The notes: generated from the letters alone by a model not told the origin. A stretch of DNA of 64,000 bases from Methylomonas albis (GCF_014850955.1 NZ_JACXSS010000001.1:4836001-4900000), one strand, 5' to 3'. Counted from the stretch's first letter, positions 29,689-39,108 are shown. Translations and numbers: made by a program.

Positions 29689-30518
29689 TTGTCAGTAAAA
29701 CCCTATTCGTCACCGGCTGCTCTTCCGGCATCGGCTACCACACCTCCGTCTTTTTAAAACAACGCGGCCATCGGGTCATTTGTTCGGCGCGCAACCTCGA
29801 AGATGTCGAACGTTTGCGCAGCGAAGGTTTTGAATGTCTGCTGTTGGATCTGGCTGATTCGCAGAGCATCCAGCAGGCAGTCACTGAATTAATTGTACTA
29901 ACCGGCGGCAAAATCGATGCGCTATTTAATAATGGCGCCTTCGGCCAGCCCGGCGCAGTGGAAGATTTGAGCAGGGATGTGTTGCGCCATCAATTCGAAA
30001 CCAATCTGTTTGGTACGCATGAGCTAACCAATCTGCTATTACCGTTGATGCGCAAACAAGGACATGGCCGGGTGATTTATAACAGCTCGGTACTGGGTTT
30101 CGTGGCCATGAAGTTTCGCGGCGCATATAACGCCAGCAAATTCGCATTGGAAGGTTTGGCCGATACTTTACGACTGGAATTGCGTGGCACCGGCATTCAT
30201 ATCGTTTTGATCGAACCGGGACCAATAGCAAGCCGTTTCCGGCAAAATGCTTTTGCTTTGTATCAAAAACACATCGATGCCGAACATAGCTTTCATAAAG
30301 ATACCTATAAAGCCATGGAAGCCCGACTACAAAAACCCGGTCCGGCTGCACCGTTTACTTTACCCCCCACCGCAGTCGCTGAAAAAGTGGCGCATGCTTT
30401 GGAGTCGAATCGGCCAAAAATTCGCTACCGGGTGACAGTGCCCACGCATTTGTTTGCCTGGCTGAAACGGCTGCTGCCCAGCGCATGGCTGGACAACCTG
30501 CTAGTCAGCGTCGAATAA
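29685..30518 (+). CDS. short-chain dehydrogenase/reductase
   Basis: A 277-residue classical SDR oxidoreductase. The NAD(P)-binding motif TGCSSGIG (about residues 10-17), the NNGAFG block, catalytic Ser in YNSSVLG and YNASKFA with Tyr/Lys are all present. An Arg after the second strand (CSARN) hints at NADPH preference. The substrate is unknown. It overlaps the DUF4124 gene by 4 bp. A short GC hairpin with a T-tract follows the stop codon. Confidence 0.9.
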   Translation: MIVSKTLFVTGCSSGIGYHTSVFLKQRGHRVICSARNLEDVERLRSEGFECLLLDLADSQSIQQAVTELIVLTGGKIDALFNNGAFGQPGAVEDLSRDVLRHQFETNLFGTHELTNLLLPLMRKQGHGRVIYNSSVLGFVAMKFRGAYNASKFALEGLADTLRLELRGTGIHIVLIEPGPIASRFRQNAFALYQKHIDAEHSFHKDTYKAMEARLQKPGPAAPFTLPPTAVAEKVAHALESNRPKIRYRVTVPTHLFAWLKRLLPSAWLDNLLVSVE

Positions 30519-30519
30519 G

Positions 30520-30537
30520 GCCGCAGCGGCATTTTTT
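30520..30537 (+). terminator. weak Rho-independent terminator after the SDR gene
   Basis: GCCG-CAG-CGGC followed by ATTTTTT directly after the SDR stop codon. The stem is only 4 bp (5 if the loop is minimal), so the strength is uncertain. Confidence 0.45.
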
Positions 30538-30682
30538 CAGCACCGAAAAAACCATAAAAACCGCTATAAACAGACTAGCAAACAGAATTAACTGTGCTAT
30601 CATCCCGGCCCAACATGTAGTGGTTAAAGCGGTTGGGTTAGCAGCTATATGTTCTTATAAAAATAACTGTGAGGTTCAATAC

Positions 30683-31069
30683 ATGAAAATTTTAAAAAGT
30701 GCTGTTATCGCGTTCTCTTTAGCTGCTGCCATGGGTTCTTTTTCAACTGCTGCTGTTGCTGAATCCGATCCAGGCAGAACTGCTTACAAACCTACCGATG
30801 TAATCAATGAGGTTGTAGCGCGTATTACAGCTGCCGAGGCAGCAATCAACAATGGTGCTGAAGATGCTGCTGTTGTCGATTTGATCCAAAAAGCGGCTGG
30901 TTTCATCAAGGAACTGAACGCAAACGATAAAGTTGCCAGATATGCCGATAAAGCTAGAGGCCATTTGAAAGCAGCCATTACTTCAGCTAAAGCCGCTAAC
31001 TTGCAAGAAGCCAAACAACATTTAGCTGCCGGCAAAGAAGGCGTTGAAGCTTTGAAAAAACTGCTGTAA
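30683..31069 (+). CDS. small exported Ala-rich helical protein, probably highly expressed
   Basis: A 128-residue protein with a signal peptide (to about residue 28, AVAES) and a mature part made almost entirely of Ala/Lys/Glu-rich amphipathic helices (VVARITAAEAAINNGAED, AKAANLQEAKQHLAAGK). It has very few His and no Cys, unlike the SmbP-like protein. Strong GAGGT Shine-Dalgarno, codon use biased to GCT/GAA/AAA unlike neighbours, and a strong terminator suggest abundant expression. An open frame extends upstream to 30485 across the SDR end, but this ATG begins the signal peptide. Function not recognised. Confidence 0.75.
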   Translation: MKILKSAVIAFSLAAAMGSFSTAAVAESDPGRTAYKPTDVINEVVARITAAEAAINNGAEDAAVVDLIQKAAGFIKELNANDKVARYADKARGHLKAAITSAKAANLQEAKQHLAAGKEGVEALKKLL

Positions 31070-31077
31070 TGCTGTCC

Positions 31078-31108
31078 CGGGGTGTCTTTCGGGGCACCCC
31101 GTATTTTT
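31078..31108 (+). terminator. Rho-independent terminator after the small helical protein gene
   Basis: Perfect 7-bp GC-rich stem CGGGGTG/CACCCCG with a 10-nt loop, followed by TATTTTT. It sits 9 bp after the stop codon and is one of the strongest terminators in the window. Confidence 0.88.
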
Positions 31109-31144
31109 CAATCCCTCTAAGTTCACCGCCTGCTCTGGCAAGCT

Positions 31145-31966
31145 TTACAAATAAAACCGCTTTTCCTCTAGCTGTCTTTCCAACCAAACTAATAACTCCC
31201 TGGCGTTACCGGTATTAGTCTCAGACAAATGGAACGTCCCATCCCGATTTAATACTTGCCAACGATTTAACAGCGCACGCAATTTAACCGCATTGGTCGC
31301 GGTGAAATGAAACTGTCCAAGCAACTGTCTATATAACTCGCTTTCTATGACCGGCATCGCTCCCCTGAGCTTAACCAGCGCAGAGATCACATTGTCTATA
31401 CTGGCTAGACGCGCCTGCACCCACGCTGCGACCGCACCTTCATTGATATTCTCTATTGTCGATTCGGCATTATCCGACACCACTTTTAAGCAGTGGATCA
31501 ATTCGCTGGAACTGAATTTAACGGCTATTTCATAAAACGCCGAAGCCTCCATGTCGCGCAGATTATCGTCGGTATAATCGGCATCGGCCCTGGACAACGT
31601 AGTTAACGGTAGTGTCCGGCAAGGAGTATGGAAAGAAAATTGCGGATAAAAGTGTCGCTGGGTGTCGGCGTCAGTGACTTTATCGGCCAAAAAACAACTG
31701 CCTAGCGCCTGTTGGCCATGGCCGGCGATACCAAAATTAAGCAGGATAGGCTGGGCGATGTCGGGAAATTGCGCCATTGTATAAGCCACCGCACCCGCCA
31801 TCGCAATTTTACCTACACCACTAATAACTAGAACGATTTCGTGGTTTCGGTAGATTGCAAAGGGCTGCTTTTGCGGCTGGTTTTTTAGCCGCCAAGCTTG
31901 GATTAAGGGCTTCGCCTCACAGTTTAATGCGACAAAGATAAAAGCTAATGGTGCAAAGTCAGTCAC
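31145..31966 (-). CDS. nucleoside phosphorylase-fold protein (MTA/SAH nucleosidase-like)
   Basis: A 273-residue protein of the PNP/UDP phosphorylase superfamily: VALNCEAKPLI and ISGVGKIAMAGAVAY at the N-terminus, LLNFGIAGHG, and DMEASAFYEIA with the Met-Glu pair that contacts the nucleoside ribose, then VVSDNAES with the general-acid Asp. It is longer than MTA/SAH nucleosidases by about 80 C-terminal residues with no recognised domain. Starts with GTG at 31966. The exact substrate is unknown. No operon partner. Confidence 0.72.
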   Translation of the reverse strand: MTDFAPLAFIFVALNCEAKPLIQAWRLKNQPQKQPFAIYRNHEIVLVISGVGKIAMAGAVAYTMAQFPDIAQPILLNFGIAGHGQQALGSCFLADKVTDADTQRHFYPQFSFHTPCRTLPLTTLSRADADYTDDNLRDMEASAFYEIAVKFSSSELIHCLKVVSDNAESTIENINEGAVAAWVQARLASIDNVISALVKLRGAMPVIESELYRQLLGQFHFTATNAVKLRALLNRWQVLNRDGTFHLSETNTGNARELLVWLERQLEEKRFYL

Positions 31967-32066
31967 AAATTTTACGAAAATTTCCTTTATATTTTAATCA
32001 ATTGTTGAACATTTCTAACAATTCACATAAATTTAAGGCTCGTCAATTTTCAAAGGGAGACGCGCC

Positions 32067-32513
32067 GTGACTGAAATGAATTCTATAGCTACCGACACCA
32101 GCGCAAACAATCTGCATCTGGTTGCAGCATTGCAGGAAGAGCGCTCCGCAGTCTGGACCTTATATTGCCAAATCGCCGAAATGAAACCATTCTCCAGCGA
32201 GAACGCGATTAGGCCTATGCTATCGGAGTTTTCACAACTGCTAATAGATTACATCTCATTCGGCCACTTCAGCATTTACGAACATCTAATTGCCGAAAAA
32301 CAACATCAAAATTCAACGCTGTCTTACGCTGAACAGATGTATCCGGCTTTTTCCAACACTACCGAATCAGCCATTACTTTCAGCGACACTTACGACGACG
32401 GCAAGCGTAAATTTAATACCGAGAATCTGGCCCAGGATTTATCCGTGCTCGGCGAAAGACTTGCAGAGCGCATGGAGTTAGAAGACCGGCTATGTTCCAT
32501 GCTGCTACATTGA
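32067..32513 (+). CDS. rsd: Rsd/AlgQ family anti-sigma-70 regulator
   Basis: A 148-residue protein with the Rsd/AlgQ pattern: LQEERSAVWTLYCQIAEMKPF near the start, an LLIDYISFGHFSIYEHLI helix, and a C-terminal LGERLAERMELED helix. Family members bind region 4 of the housekeeping sigma factor and adjust sigma-factor competition in stationary phase. It starts with GTG preceded by GGGAGA with suitable spacing. Divergent from the nucleosidase-like gene and convergent with the UPF0182 gene. Confidence 0.85.
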   Translation: MTEMNSIATDTSANNLHLVAALQEERSAVWTLYCQIAEMKPFSSENAIRPMLSEFSQLLIDYISFGHFSIYEHLIAEKQHQNSTLSYAEQMYPAFSNTTESAITFSDTYDDGKRKFNTENLAQDLSVLGERLAERMELEDRLCSMLLH

Positions 32514-32518
32514 TCGCC

Positions 32519-32547
32519 TGGCGTCTCTCCCCCTGTAGACGACGCCA
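32519..32547. terminator. hairpin between convergent rsd and UPF0182 genes
   Basis: TGGCGTC (32519-32525) and GACGCCA (32541-32547) form a 7-bp stem. It is placed between the two stop codons, as expected of a shared terminator, but no T-tract follows. Confidence 0.4.
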
Positions 32548-32552
32548 ATCGG

Positions 32553-35189
32553 CTATTTGCTTTCGGTGGACGAAATCCCGGAAACCGAACCGTTGGCACC
32601 CTTGATAAACAAATCCTTCAAGCGACCGAAGGCCGCCTGTAGGGTTTTGTCCATCACCACCTGATTACCAATCGAAACGATCACTCGCGCCAGCTCAGGT
32701 ATCTTGGTTTTGGTCGCCAGCATATAAATGGGCTGCACATATAAGATTGAATTACCCATGGTCAAAATCACCATCCGGCCTTTTTTAACTTCTGAACCTT
32801 GCTGGTTCCATAGCGTAAATTGTGCGGCAATTTCAGGATTTTGATCAATCAGCGCATTGACCTGCGACGGTCCGTTAACCTGAACAGCCTTCGGAAATTT
32901 GTAGATAGTGATACCGGGCTTATAACTGTGATCGCAGCTATTTTCATCGACAGTTCCGGCAACCCCGACCATGCTTAAATTTTCCCTATGCACCGGCGTC
33001 ATCGGATTGATCATCACAAACTCTTCCAGGTCGTTGCAACGATCAAAGTCCATGGTAATGAAATACGGCAGGACGGGCAGCCCATCCACCGACGCGAATT
33101 GCCAGGTTTCTGCCTGTTCATAAAACAACTCCGGGCTGTTTTGATGATATTTGGCATAAATTTTCATCTGCATATAATACAAGTCGCGCGGATAACGCAA
33201 ATGCTCTAGCAGTTCGTCCGGCATTTCCCGCACGTTTTTAAAAACCCCAGGATAGGCTCGGTTATAAGCATTGATGATCGGATCTTTTGGATCGGAAATA
33301 TAGTAGTCGACTCTGCCGTCATAGGCATCAACCACGATTTTGACCGAATTGCGGATATAGTTAAACTTGTGCTCGCCATCCAAATAATCATCAGCCGCCG
33401 GCTTGGAAACCGGATAAAAATTCGACAAGGTATAAGCGTCTTGAATCCAATAAAATCGATCTTTACCGACAACTAAATAAGGATCCTTATCCAAGTGCAA
33501 AAACGGCGTCAGCGTACTAATCCTTTCATCGATATTACGGCGTAACAGAACCTTGCTTTGCGTGGTTATGTTCGGTGCGAAAAAGATTTTTTCGTCTTTC
33601 AGATAGAAGGCGAACAACATCTTTCTGAACAAAGACGGAATCGGTATGCCGGAGTTTCCTTGATAATCCAGCGACTCCTCCGGAGCGGAGCTGGAAATAT
33701 CCCTAACAACCAAATTGTTCGGCACAATCGCATAGCGATATTTCTCTAGGCCATAATAAATATCCGGATATTTCACTGAAAATCCGACATCTGAAGTCAT
33801 GTTCAAATCGCGCAAGTACCATACAATAGGAATTCCGGCATCCTGAGCAGCAGGAGATATGACCGCGCCGTATCCATGGGTATATCGCAAATGGGTGTTT
33901 TCCCAATTTTGTGCCTCCTTGGGCAGCTTATCGATATTGACTTCGCGGGCTGCCAGATTGACTTGCTGATGGTGTCCATTAATGAAGTAGCGATCTTCAT
34001 CGACTGTCGGAAAGCCATAATACGGACGTAGCCCCTGCAATTGCATGTAGCCGTCTATCAGAAACTCTCGGTCCCAAACTGGAATATTTTCAAAATGCTT
34101 TTTTGTGGACCAGGCTTCTATGTCTTTAGTCGCATCCAGACTAACCTTGAAATCCACGACTTTGATATTATTTAAATCGAACGCCGCCATGGTCGCATCA
34201 ATGTTCATCCGCATTGAGTCACTTTCGGTACGGGTAAAATTAGGCTTGACGATAAACTTTTCTATCATTTCCGGAACTGTGTGCGAGCCTCGCAGCCCCC
34301 AAACTGCGAAAAACCCCAATGTGGCAACTATAATCAGCGCCTTACTGCGATGCCTTTCCGAAAACGCGTAAAAAACCACCGAAACAGCGATCGCTAAGAA
34401 GAACAATACCTCTAGCCAAATTAGCGGTAGTTTGTAACGCATATCCACAAAGCCCGGCCCGAAAAACACTGGCTCGTTGCCGCCCTCATATAGCAAGGAA
34501 AAGCGATCCAACAAAAATCCCCAGATCACGAACAGCACCACAAAGGTGAACAGCACGGTCAAATGAATCTTCGCCCCGAACGGAAACTCCTTGCTTTGGT
34601 TAGGCACAAACACATGCTCCATCCAATACAGCACGCCGGTAGCCAAGAACACAATTACCGCCGTGGTTAGCAACTCCTTCTGAACCAGCATGTAAATCGG
34701 ATAGGAAAACATGTAAAAACTGACATCGTTGCCGTATACAGGATCGACGATACCTGAAGCACTACCGAAGAAAAACAGTAGCGCCTGCTCCCATTGCAAG
34801 TAGAAAGGCACTGCAATAGCGACAGCAAGTAGTAGCGAAACTGGGGTATATATCCTGGCCGAACCAGTCATGAACACATCGGCAAAACGTTGAAAACGCC
34901 GGCGCTTGGAATCGTCCATTAATGTTTCATCGGGCGGATTCAGACCCAGGTAGCGAGAGGCAATCCAGAAATGAAACAGAAAAACAACAAAGAAAAATGC
35001 AGTAACTGCACCTGAAAAAATGAATCGGTAGAGCAGTTTCAGCCAAAAGTAAGCTTCAAACTCCAGCGAACGGAACCACCATAAATCCACGAAAAAATCG
35101 AGAAACACGAAGTAGAACGCGACGTATAGCACAATAGCAGCCGCCAGGGTTGCTGCAATAATCGCCGGCAACAGTTTCCAGTTACGCAT
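32553..35189 (-). CDS. UPF0182 family membrane protein
   Basis: An 878-residue protein. The N-terminal third has about seven hydrophobic transmembrane segments; the rest is a large soluble domain with the conserved UPF0182 blocks (NIKVVDFKVSLDATKDIEAW, RYTHGYGAVISPAAQD, EESLDYQGN). The function of this widely distributed family is not established. The ATG at 35189 follows AGAGGA. It is divergent from the first multicopper oxidase (244-bp spacer). Length and gene are intact. Confidence 0.9.
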   Translation of the reverse strand: MRNWKLLPAIIAATLAAAIVLYVAFYFVFLDFFVDLWWFRSLEFEAYFWLKLLYRFIFSGAVTAFFFVVFLFHFWIASRYLGLNPPDETLMDDSKRRRFQRFADVFMTGSARIYTPVSLLLAVAIAVPFYLQWEQALLFFFGSASGIVDPVYGNDVSFYMFSYPIYMLVQKELLTTAVIVFLATGVLYWMEHVFVPNQSKEFPFGAKIHLTVLFTFVVLFVIWGFLLDRFSLLYEGGNEPVFFGPGFVDMRYKLPLIWLEVLFFLAIAVSVVFYAFSERHRSKALIIVATLGFFAVWGLRGSHTVPEMIEKFIVKPNFTRTESDSMRMNIDATMAAFDLNNIKVVDFKVSLDATKDIEAWSTKKHFENIPVWDREFLIDGYMQLQGLRPYYGFPTVDEDRYFINGHHQQVNLAAREVNIDKLPKEAQNWENTHLRYTHGYGAVISPAAQDAGIPIVWYLRDLNMTSDVGFSVKYPDIYYGLEKYRYAIVPNNLVVRDISSSAPEESLDYQGNSGIPIPSLFRKMLFAFYLKDEKIFFAPNITTQSKVLLRRNIDERISTLTPFLHLDKDPYLVVGKDRFYWIQDAYTLSNFYPVSKPAADDYLDGEHKFNYIRNSVKIVVDAYDGRVDYYISDPKDPIINAYNRAYPGVFKNVREMPDELLEHLRYPRDLYYMQMKIYAKYHQNSPELFYEQAETWQFASVDGLPVLPYFITMDFDRCNDLEEFVMINPMTPVHRENLSMVGVAGTVDENSCDHSYKPGITIYKFPKAVQVNGPSQVNALIDQNPEIAAQFTLWNQQGSEVKKGRMVILTMGNSILYVQPIYMLATKTKIPELARVIVSIGNQVVMDKTLQAAFGRLKDLFIKGANGSVSGISSTESK

Positions 35190-35432
35190 AATTTCCTCTT
35201 TACTTAGATAGCCGATCGCCTACTTGCGGAACACAACGCCAAACAATGGTCGGCAATGTCCTCTCAACATCAATGGCTGAGCATTCTAACATCCAATTCA
35301 GGATTGTGATTGTCTGGCATATCGCTGGATTGTTGACCACATCTCTGAGTTGTTTGCCCGCAGGAAAAGGAGTATGTTCAAACCGATAATAAAAAGCTTA
35401 TTCACTAAGCCAATAAGAGAAAGGGGGAGCGC

Positions 35433-37133
35433 ATGTCCAATAATATCAACTACAGTAGACGTCAATTTTTGCAACATTCCATGCTCGGTACGGCCGCGGC
35501 CGCATTTCCGGGATTGCTGCTGGCGGCGGACAGCGGTAAAATTACTAGAACCGCCACGCCAGGCTTCACCGCCGATGTGGAAATCGAATTTGTCGCACAA
35601 GCGGCGCAAGTCAACATTTTCTCCAGCGGACCGGCTACTCAGGTACAAAAATTCATAGCCGCCTTACGTAAGGGTCCATCGAACACCTTGACACAATTGC
35701 CAGGTAACTACTTGGGGCCGATACTGACTTTCCAGCAAGGCCAGAAAGTCAGAGTGTTTTTCAATAACAAGCTTAAAGAACCCTCTATCATCCACTGGCA
35801 TGGCCTGCATGTGCCGCAACACAGCGACGGCCACCCCATGTACTCAATCAATACCGGCGAACAGTTTGTCTACGAATTCGAGGTATTGAATCGAGCCGGC
35901 ACCAGCTTTTACCATTCGCATTCGCACGATTTGACTGCCGAACAGGTTTATCGTGGTCTAGCCGGCTTGATCGTCGTCAACGACAGCGACGAAGCCAAAT
36001 TGGAGTTACCTGGCGGCGAGTACGACTTACCGTTTGTGATTCAAGACCGGAGTTTCGACAGTCAAAATCAGCTGCAATATCTGCATGCGATGCCGGAACG
36101 TATCATGGGCTTTTTGGGCAGCGACATCCTGGTCAACGGCAAACCCAACGCCGAATTCGCAGTGAAATCGCGAGCCTATCGTTTCCGGGCCGCGAACGGC
36201 TCCAATTCCCGGATTTACAAACTGGGCTGGGAAGACGGCACGCCGTTAACCGCAATCGGTACCGACGCCGGCCTGCTGGCCAAACCGGAAACTCGACCCT
36301 ATATCATGCTAGCTCCCGGCGAACGGGTCGATTTATGGCTGGATTTCAGTGGTCGTAAAGTTGGCTCGCAACTGATGCTTTACAGTCTGCCGTTTTCCGG
36401 CGTGATGCCGGGGATGTATGACAGAATGCACGGGGATGGCCGCGGAATGGGTATGATGCACAACCGTTTGCCGCAAGGCGGCAAATTCCCGATTGCTGTA
36501 TTTAAAATCAGCGAGAAGGTTAGCGAGTCGCCAAAACTGCCGGAAAAACTGGTGCCATTCCTACAGCTAACGGAACGCGATGTAGACAATGCCGCCAATC
36601 CGCTACCGATAGCCATTTCGATGCAACACATGAAGCCCTTGCTAAACGGCAAGTCATTTGCGATGGACAGAGTGATGGATTTCGAGAAAGTCGCGCTAGG
36701 TTCGATCAAGAAAATCAAAATTTTCCACGATCGTGATTCGGCAGGCCAACACGCCGGCGGCATGGGCATGATGGGAGGAATGCAGCACGGCAATAACGAA
36801 CACGATGGCGAATCCGGCGACCACAAAATGGGTGGCATGGGGATGGGCGGGATGGGCGGAGGCATGATGATGGAAATGGCCCATCCTATCCACTTGCACG
36901 GTCAGCAATACCAGATTCTGTCCAGAAGCACAGCCAAGGTTAAGCCCAAGGATTATGCTACGGTAAAAGACGGCTTTATCGACTCGGGCTGGAAAGATAC
37001 GGTATTGGTAATGCCAGGGGAAACGGTCGAGATTGTCAAACCGTTTCAAGACTATAAAGGCTTGTTTTTATATCACTGCCACAATCTTGAGCATGAAGAC
37101 TTAGGCATGATGCGGCAGTTTTACATAGGCTGA
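35433..37133 (+). CDS. three-domain multicopper oxidase, CueO-like, Tat-exported
   Basis: A 566-residue multicopper oxidase. N-terminal twin-arginine signal (SRRQFLQHSMLG). Copper ligands: HWHGLHVPQ and FYHSHSHDL in the first domain, HPIHLHGQQY, and YHCHNLEHEDLGMM (HCHxxxHxxxxM) at the C-terminus with the type 1 Cys and axial Met. A Met/Gly/His-rich insertion at about residues 445-485 resembles that of CueO, which oxidises cuprous copper. Probably periplasmic copper detoxification. Strong Shine-Dalgarno GGGGGAG. It converges on the second multicopper oxidase with a hairpin between. Confidence 0.92.
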   Translation: MSNNINYSRRQFLQHSMLGTAAAAFPGLLLAADSGKITRTATPGFTADVEIEFVAQAAQVNIFSSGPATQVQKFIAALRKGPSNTLTQLPGNYLGPILTFQQGQKVRVFFNNKLKEPSIIHWHGLHVPQHSDGHPMYSINTGEQFVYEFEVLNRAGTSFYHSHSHDLTAEQVYRGLAGLIVVNDSDEAKLELPGGEYDLPFVIQDRSFDSQNQLQYLHAMPERIMGFLGSDILVNGKPNAEFAVKSRAYRFRAANGSNSRIYKLGWEDGTPLTAIGTDAGLLAKPETRPYIMLAPGERVDLWLDFSGRKVGSQLMLYSLPFSGVMPGMYDRMHGDGRGMGMMHNRLPQGGKFPIAVFKISEKVSESPKLPEKLVPFLQLTERDVDNAANPLPIAISMQHMKPLLNGKSFAMDRVMDFEKVALGSIKKIKIFHDRDSAGQHAGGMGMMGGMQHGNNEHDGESGDHKMGGMGMGGMGGGMMMEMAHPIHLHGQQYQILSRSTAKVKPKDYATVKDGFIDSGWKDTVLVMPGETVEIVKPFQDYKGLFLYHCHNLEHEDLGMMRQFYIG

Positions 37134-37141
37134 CAGTAAAG

Positions 37142-37172
37142 CGCCGCTGCCGAGACGAACTCGACAGCGGCG
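37142..37172. terminator. hairpin between convergent multicopper oxidase genes
   Basis: Arms CGCCGCTG (37142-37149) and CAGCGGCG (37165-37172), with a further inner stem CGAG/CTCG. It is very stable and positioned between the two stop codons. Likely a bidirectional terminator, although the T-tracts are poor. Confidence 0.6.
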
Positions 37173-37195
37173 TTGCTAGACAATCCAGGTTTCGC

Positions 37196-38917
37196 TTACT
37201 TCTTGATCATCGCTATAATACGCTGACGATTGGCAAAGCCGACGTAAATTAATCCACCTAATATCAAGCCATACAATAATTGCCCGATAAAAGACGGCTG
37301 ATTTTCGGCGGCAGCCTGCGCTGCAAGATCAACTTTGGCTACTGGAGGTGGCGGCACAAAAGCCACTTGCTTATTATTACTGAGCTCCGGCAAGCCTAAG
37401 CTTTTCCAAGCATCATAATCCTGCCAGGCCGGATATTTACCTTGCCAGAATTCTTTGGTGAAATAAGGTGCCAGGCTCATGCCATGTACTTTCGGAATGC
37501 CTTTTTCGTCGGAGAAGCCCTTGTAAACGACAAGGCTGATGTCGCCCCCTTCGCCGATACCGTTAGTGGTAAAGGATTTTTCGACGTGGTCGTGGAACAT
37601 CCAGACCCCCTGACCAAAGCTATTTAAGCCATCGTCCACTCCGCTCAATTCTAGGTCGATACGCTGAGCTGGCACCATGCCATGAACGTCGCGCTTGATA
37701 TACGAGTTGGGACCGTTATCAACGCCATCGTAGTGGGTAACCATCGGCTTGTGGCCGTGAATATGCATAGCAAAGGCTTCTTCATGACCATTCAATATCC
37801 GCAGCTTCACCTTTTTATTTTCTTCCATCAGGATCAGCGACTCCCTTAAGGTGTAAGGGAAAGATCTGCCATTAAGCATGAAGTAATCGGGTGTAGAATC
37901 AGTGATGTCATATTCCTGATTCATCCGTCTGGCAATGATGCGAGGGTCGTTGGCGGAACGCACCATTTCATGCAGTTCCTTGTCTACAGATTGATAGTGC
38001 AGATCGTATTCTGCGGCATATTTTTCTTTGACCGCGACTGACGGATGTCGTACCTGTCCATTACCAACGTTGAAAACCTGCACCCAGTTGTTAGGGCGAT
38101 TTTCCTCAACTACAAATAGACCCTGCAAACCCATCGGAATATGCGTGTGCGGCTGTACATGGCAGTGGTAGTACATGGTGCCGGGCTGACGCGGCTTGAT
38201 CACGTAAGTTTTGCTCTGACCGGGCAACACATCCATCTGACCGGTTTGACCAACACCGTCGTTGCCTTCCCCACTATGATCCATGTACGGATGATCAACG
38301 CCGTGTAAATGGATCGAATGCGGAAAGTAATGGCTGTTTTCCAGTACCAACCAAACGATATCACCTTGTTCGACCCGTATCGTCGGCGACGGCGCGCGTA
38401 GCAAAGGATTGGCGACCGGTTCGTACAGACTCAGTGTCGACATATCCCGAGTTTTCGGTGCATAGACCCAAAAAGTGGGTTGAATGCCGGGAGCGATGTC
38501 AAACGTAGTGGTCGGATCCTTCATGTCTGGCGAATGGCCGTTCAGTTCGGCAATTTCCAGCTTTATAATATAGTGATCGGGGTCGCCGTCGCCGTCCATG
38601 TCTTCACCGACGGTAATCGCATCGGCGGCCAGTTGTGTCTCCATCAAGGTAGACATTGAAATATTATTGGTGCCCTTAACAAAAGCGGCGATGTCGGCAG
38701 GATTATCGGGGTTACACATCCGTGATTCTTGTATTTCGACTCCGTCGATCACTTGCGCATCACGCCACTTGGCATCGGTAAATTCGGAACAAACTTCCTC
38801 TGCCGCACCCATTTTGACGCTACTGGTCGCCGGTAATTTATCCACCGCCGCCATAGCCCATTGCGACGCCGGAAGCAGCATGGCGCCACACAGAATGGGG
38901 ATAACCTTTTTATGCAT
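37196..38917 (-). CDS. two-domain-type multicopper oxidase with C-terminal membrane anchor
   Basis: A 573-residue exported oxidase (signal peptide ends near AMAA). Unlike the neighbouring three-domain enzyme, the type 1 copper motif YHCHVQPHTHIPMG lies in the middle (about residue 254 of the long frame), close to SIHLHGVDHP. The later cupredoxin part has MHIHGHKP and FHDHVEKS but no type 1 Cys. This is the pattern of two-domain oxidases with type 1 copper in the first domain. A DxDxDG-type acidic calcium-like loop (MDGDGDPDHY) precedes. One hydrophobic helix near the C-terminus probably anchors it. The ATG at 38917 follows GAGG. Substrate unknown. Confidence 0.85.
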   Translation of the reverse strand: MHKKVIPILCGAMLLPASQWAMAAVDKLPATSSVKMGAAEEVCSEFTDAKWRDAQVIDGVEIQESRMCNPDNPADIAAFVKGTNNISMSTLMETQLAADAITVGEDMDGDGDPDHYIIKLEIAELNGHSPDMKDPTTTFDIAPGIQPTFWVYAPKTRDMSTLSLYEPVANPLLRAPSPTIRVEQGDIVWLVLENSHYFPHSIHLHGVDHPYMDHSGEGNDGVGQTGQMDVLPGQSKTYVIKPRQPGTMYYHCHVQPHTHIPMGLQGLFVVEENRPNNWVQVFNVGNGQVRHPSVAVKEKYAAEYDLHYQSVDKELHEMVRSANDPRIIARRMNQEYDITDSTPDYFMLNGRSFPYTLRESLILMEENKKVKLRILNGHEEAFAMHIHGHKPMVTHYDGVDNGPNSYIKRDVHGMVPAQRIDLELSGVDDGLNSFGQGVWMFHDHVEKSFTTNGIGEGGDISLVVYKGFSDEKGIPKVHGMSLAPYFTKEFWQGKYPAWQDYDAWKSLGLPELSNNKQVAFVPPPPVAKVDLAAQAAAENQPSFIGQLLYGLILGGLIYVGFANRQRIIAMIKK

Positions 38918-38986
38918 ACAAAACCTCATAAAACAGACGAATTGACGGATGCCTCAACAAGGCTTCCGAATATCAGAAAAGCCAGA

Positions 38987-39020
38987 TACTGTAACCAGAA
39001 CCCATGGGTAAAGTACAGTA
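38987..39020. promoter_or_regulatory. inverted repeat upstream of multicopper oxidase 2
   Basis: TACTGTA (38987-38993) and TACAGTA (39014-39020) face each other with a 20-nt spacer centred on CCCATGGG, in the 256-bp divergent spacer between the oxidase and the GH17-like gene. A candidate operator for a dimeric regulator. No consensus was recognised. Confidence 0.3.
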
Positions 39021-39102
39021 ATTAATTATTAAAGACACCGACAATCCTGGCCGGTTTTATGCCACCGCCAAACGATCTAATTCGGCAAGCCGGCTAATGC
39101 CT

Positions 39103-39108
39103 TATAAT
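39103..39108 (+). promoter_or_regulatory. possible -10 box of the GH17-like gene
   Basis: TATAAT, 66 bp upstream of the preferred start codon. No good -35 hexamer was found at 16-18 bp, so this is a weak promoter call. Confidence 0.3.
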
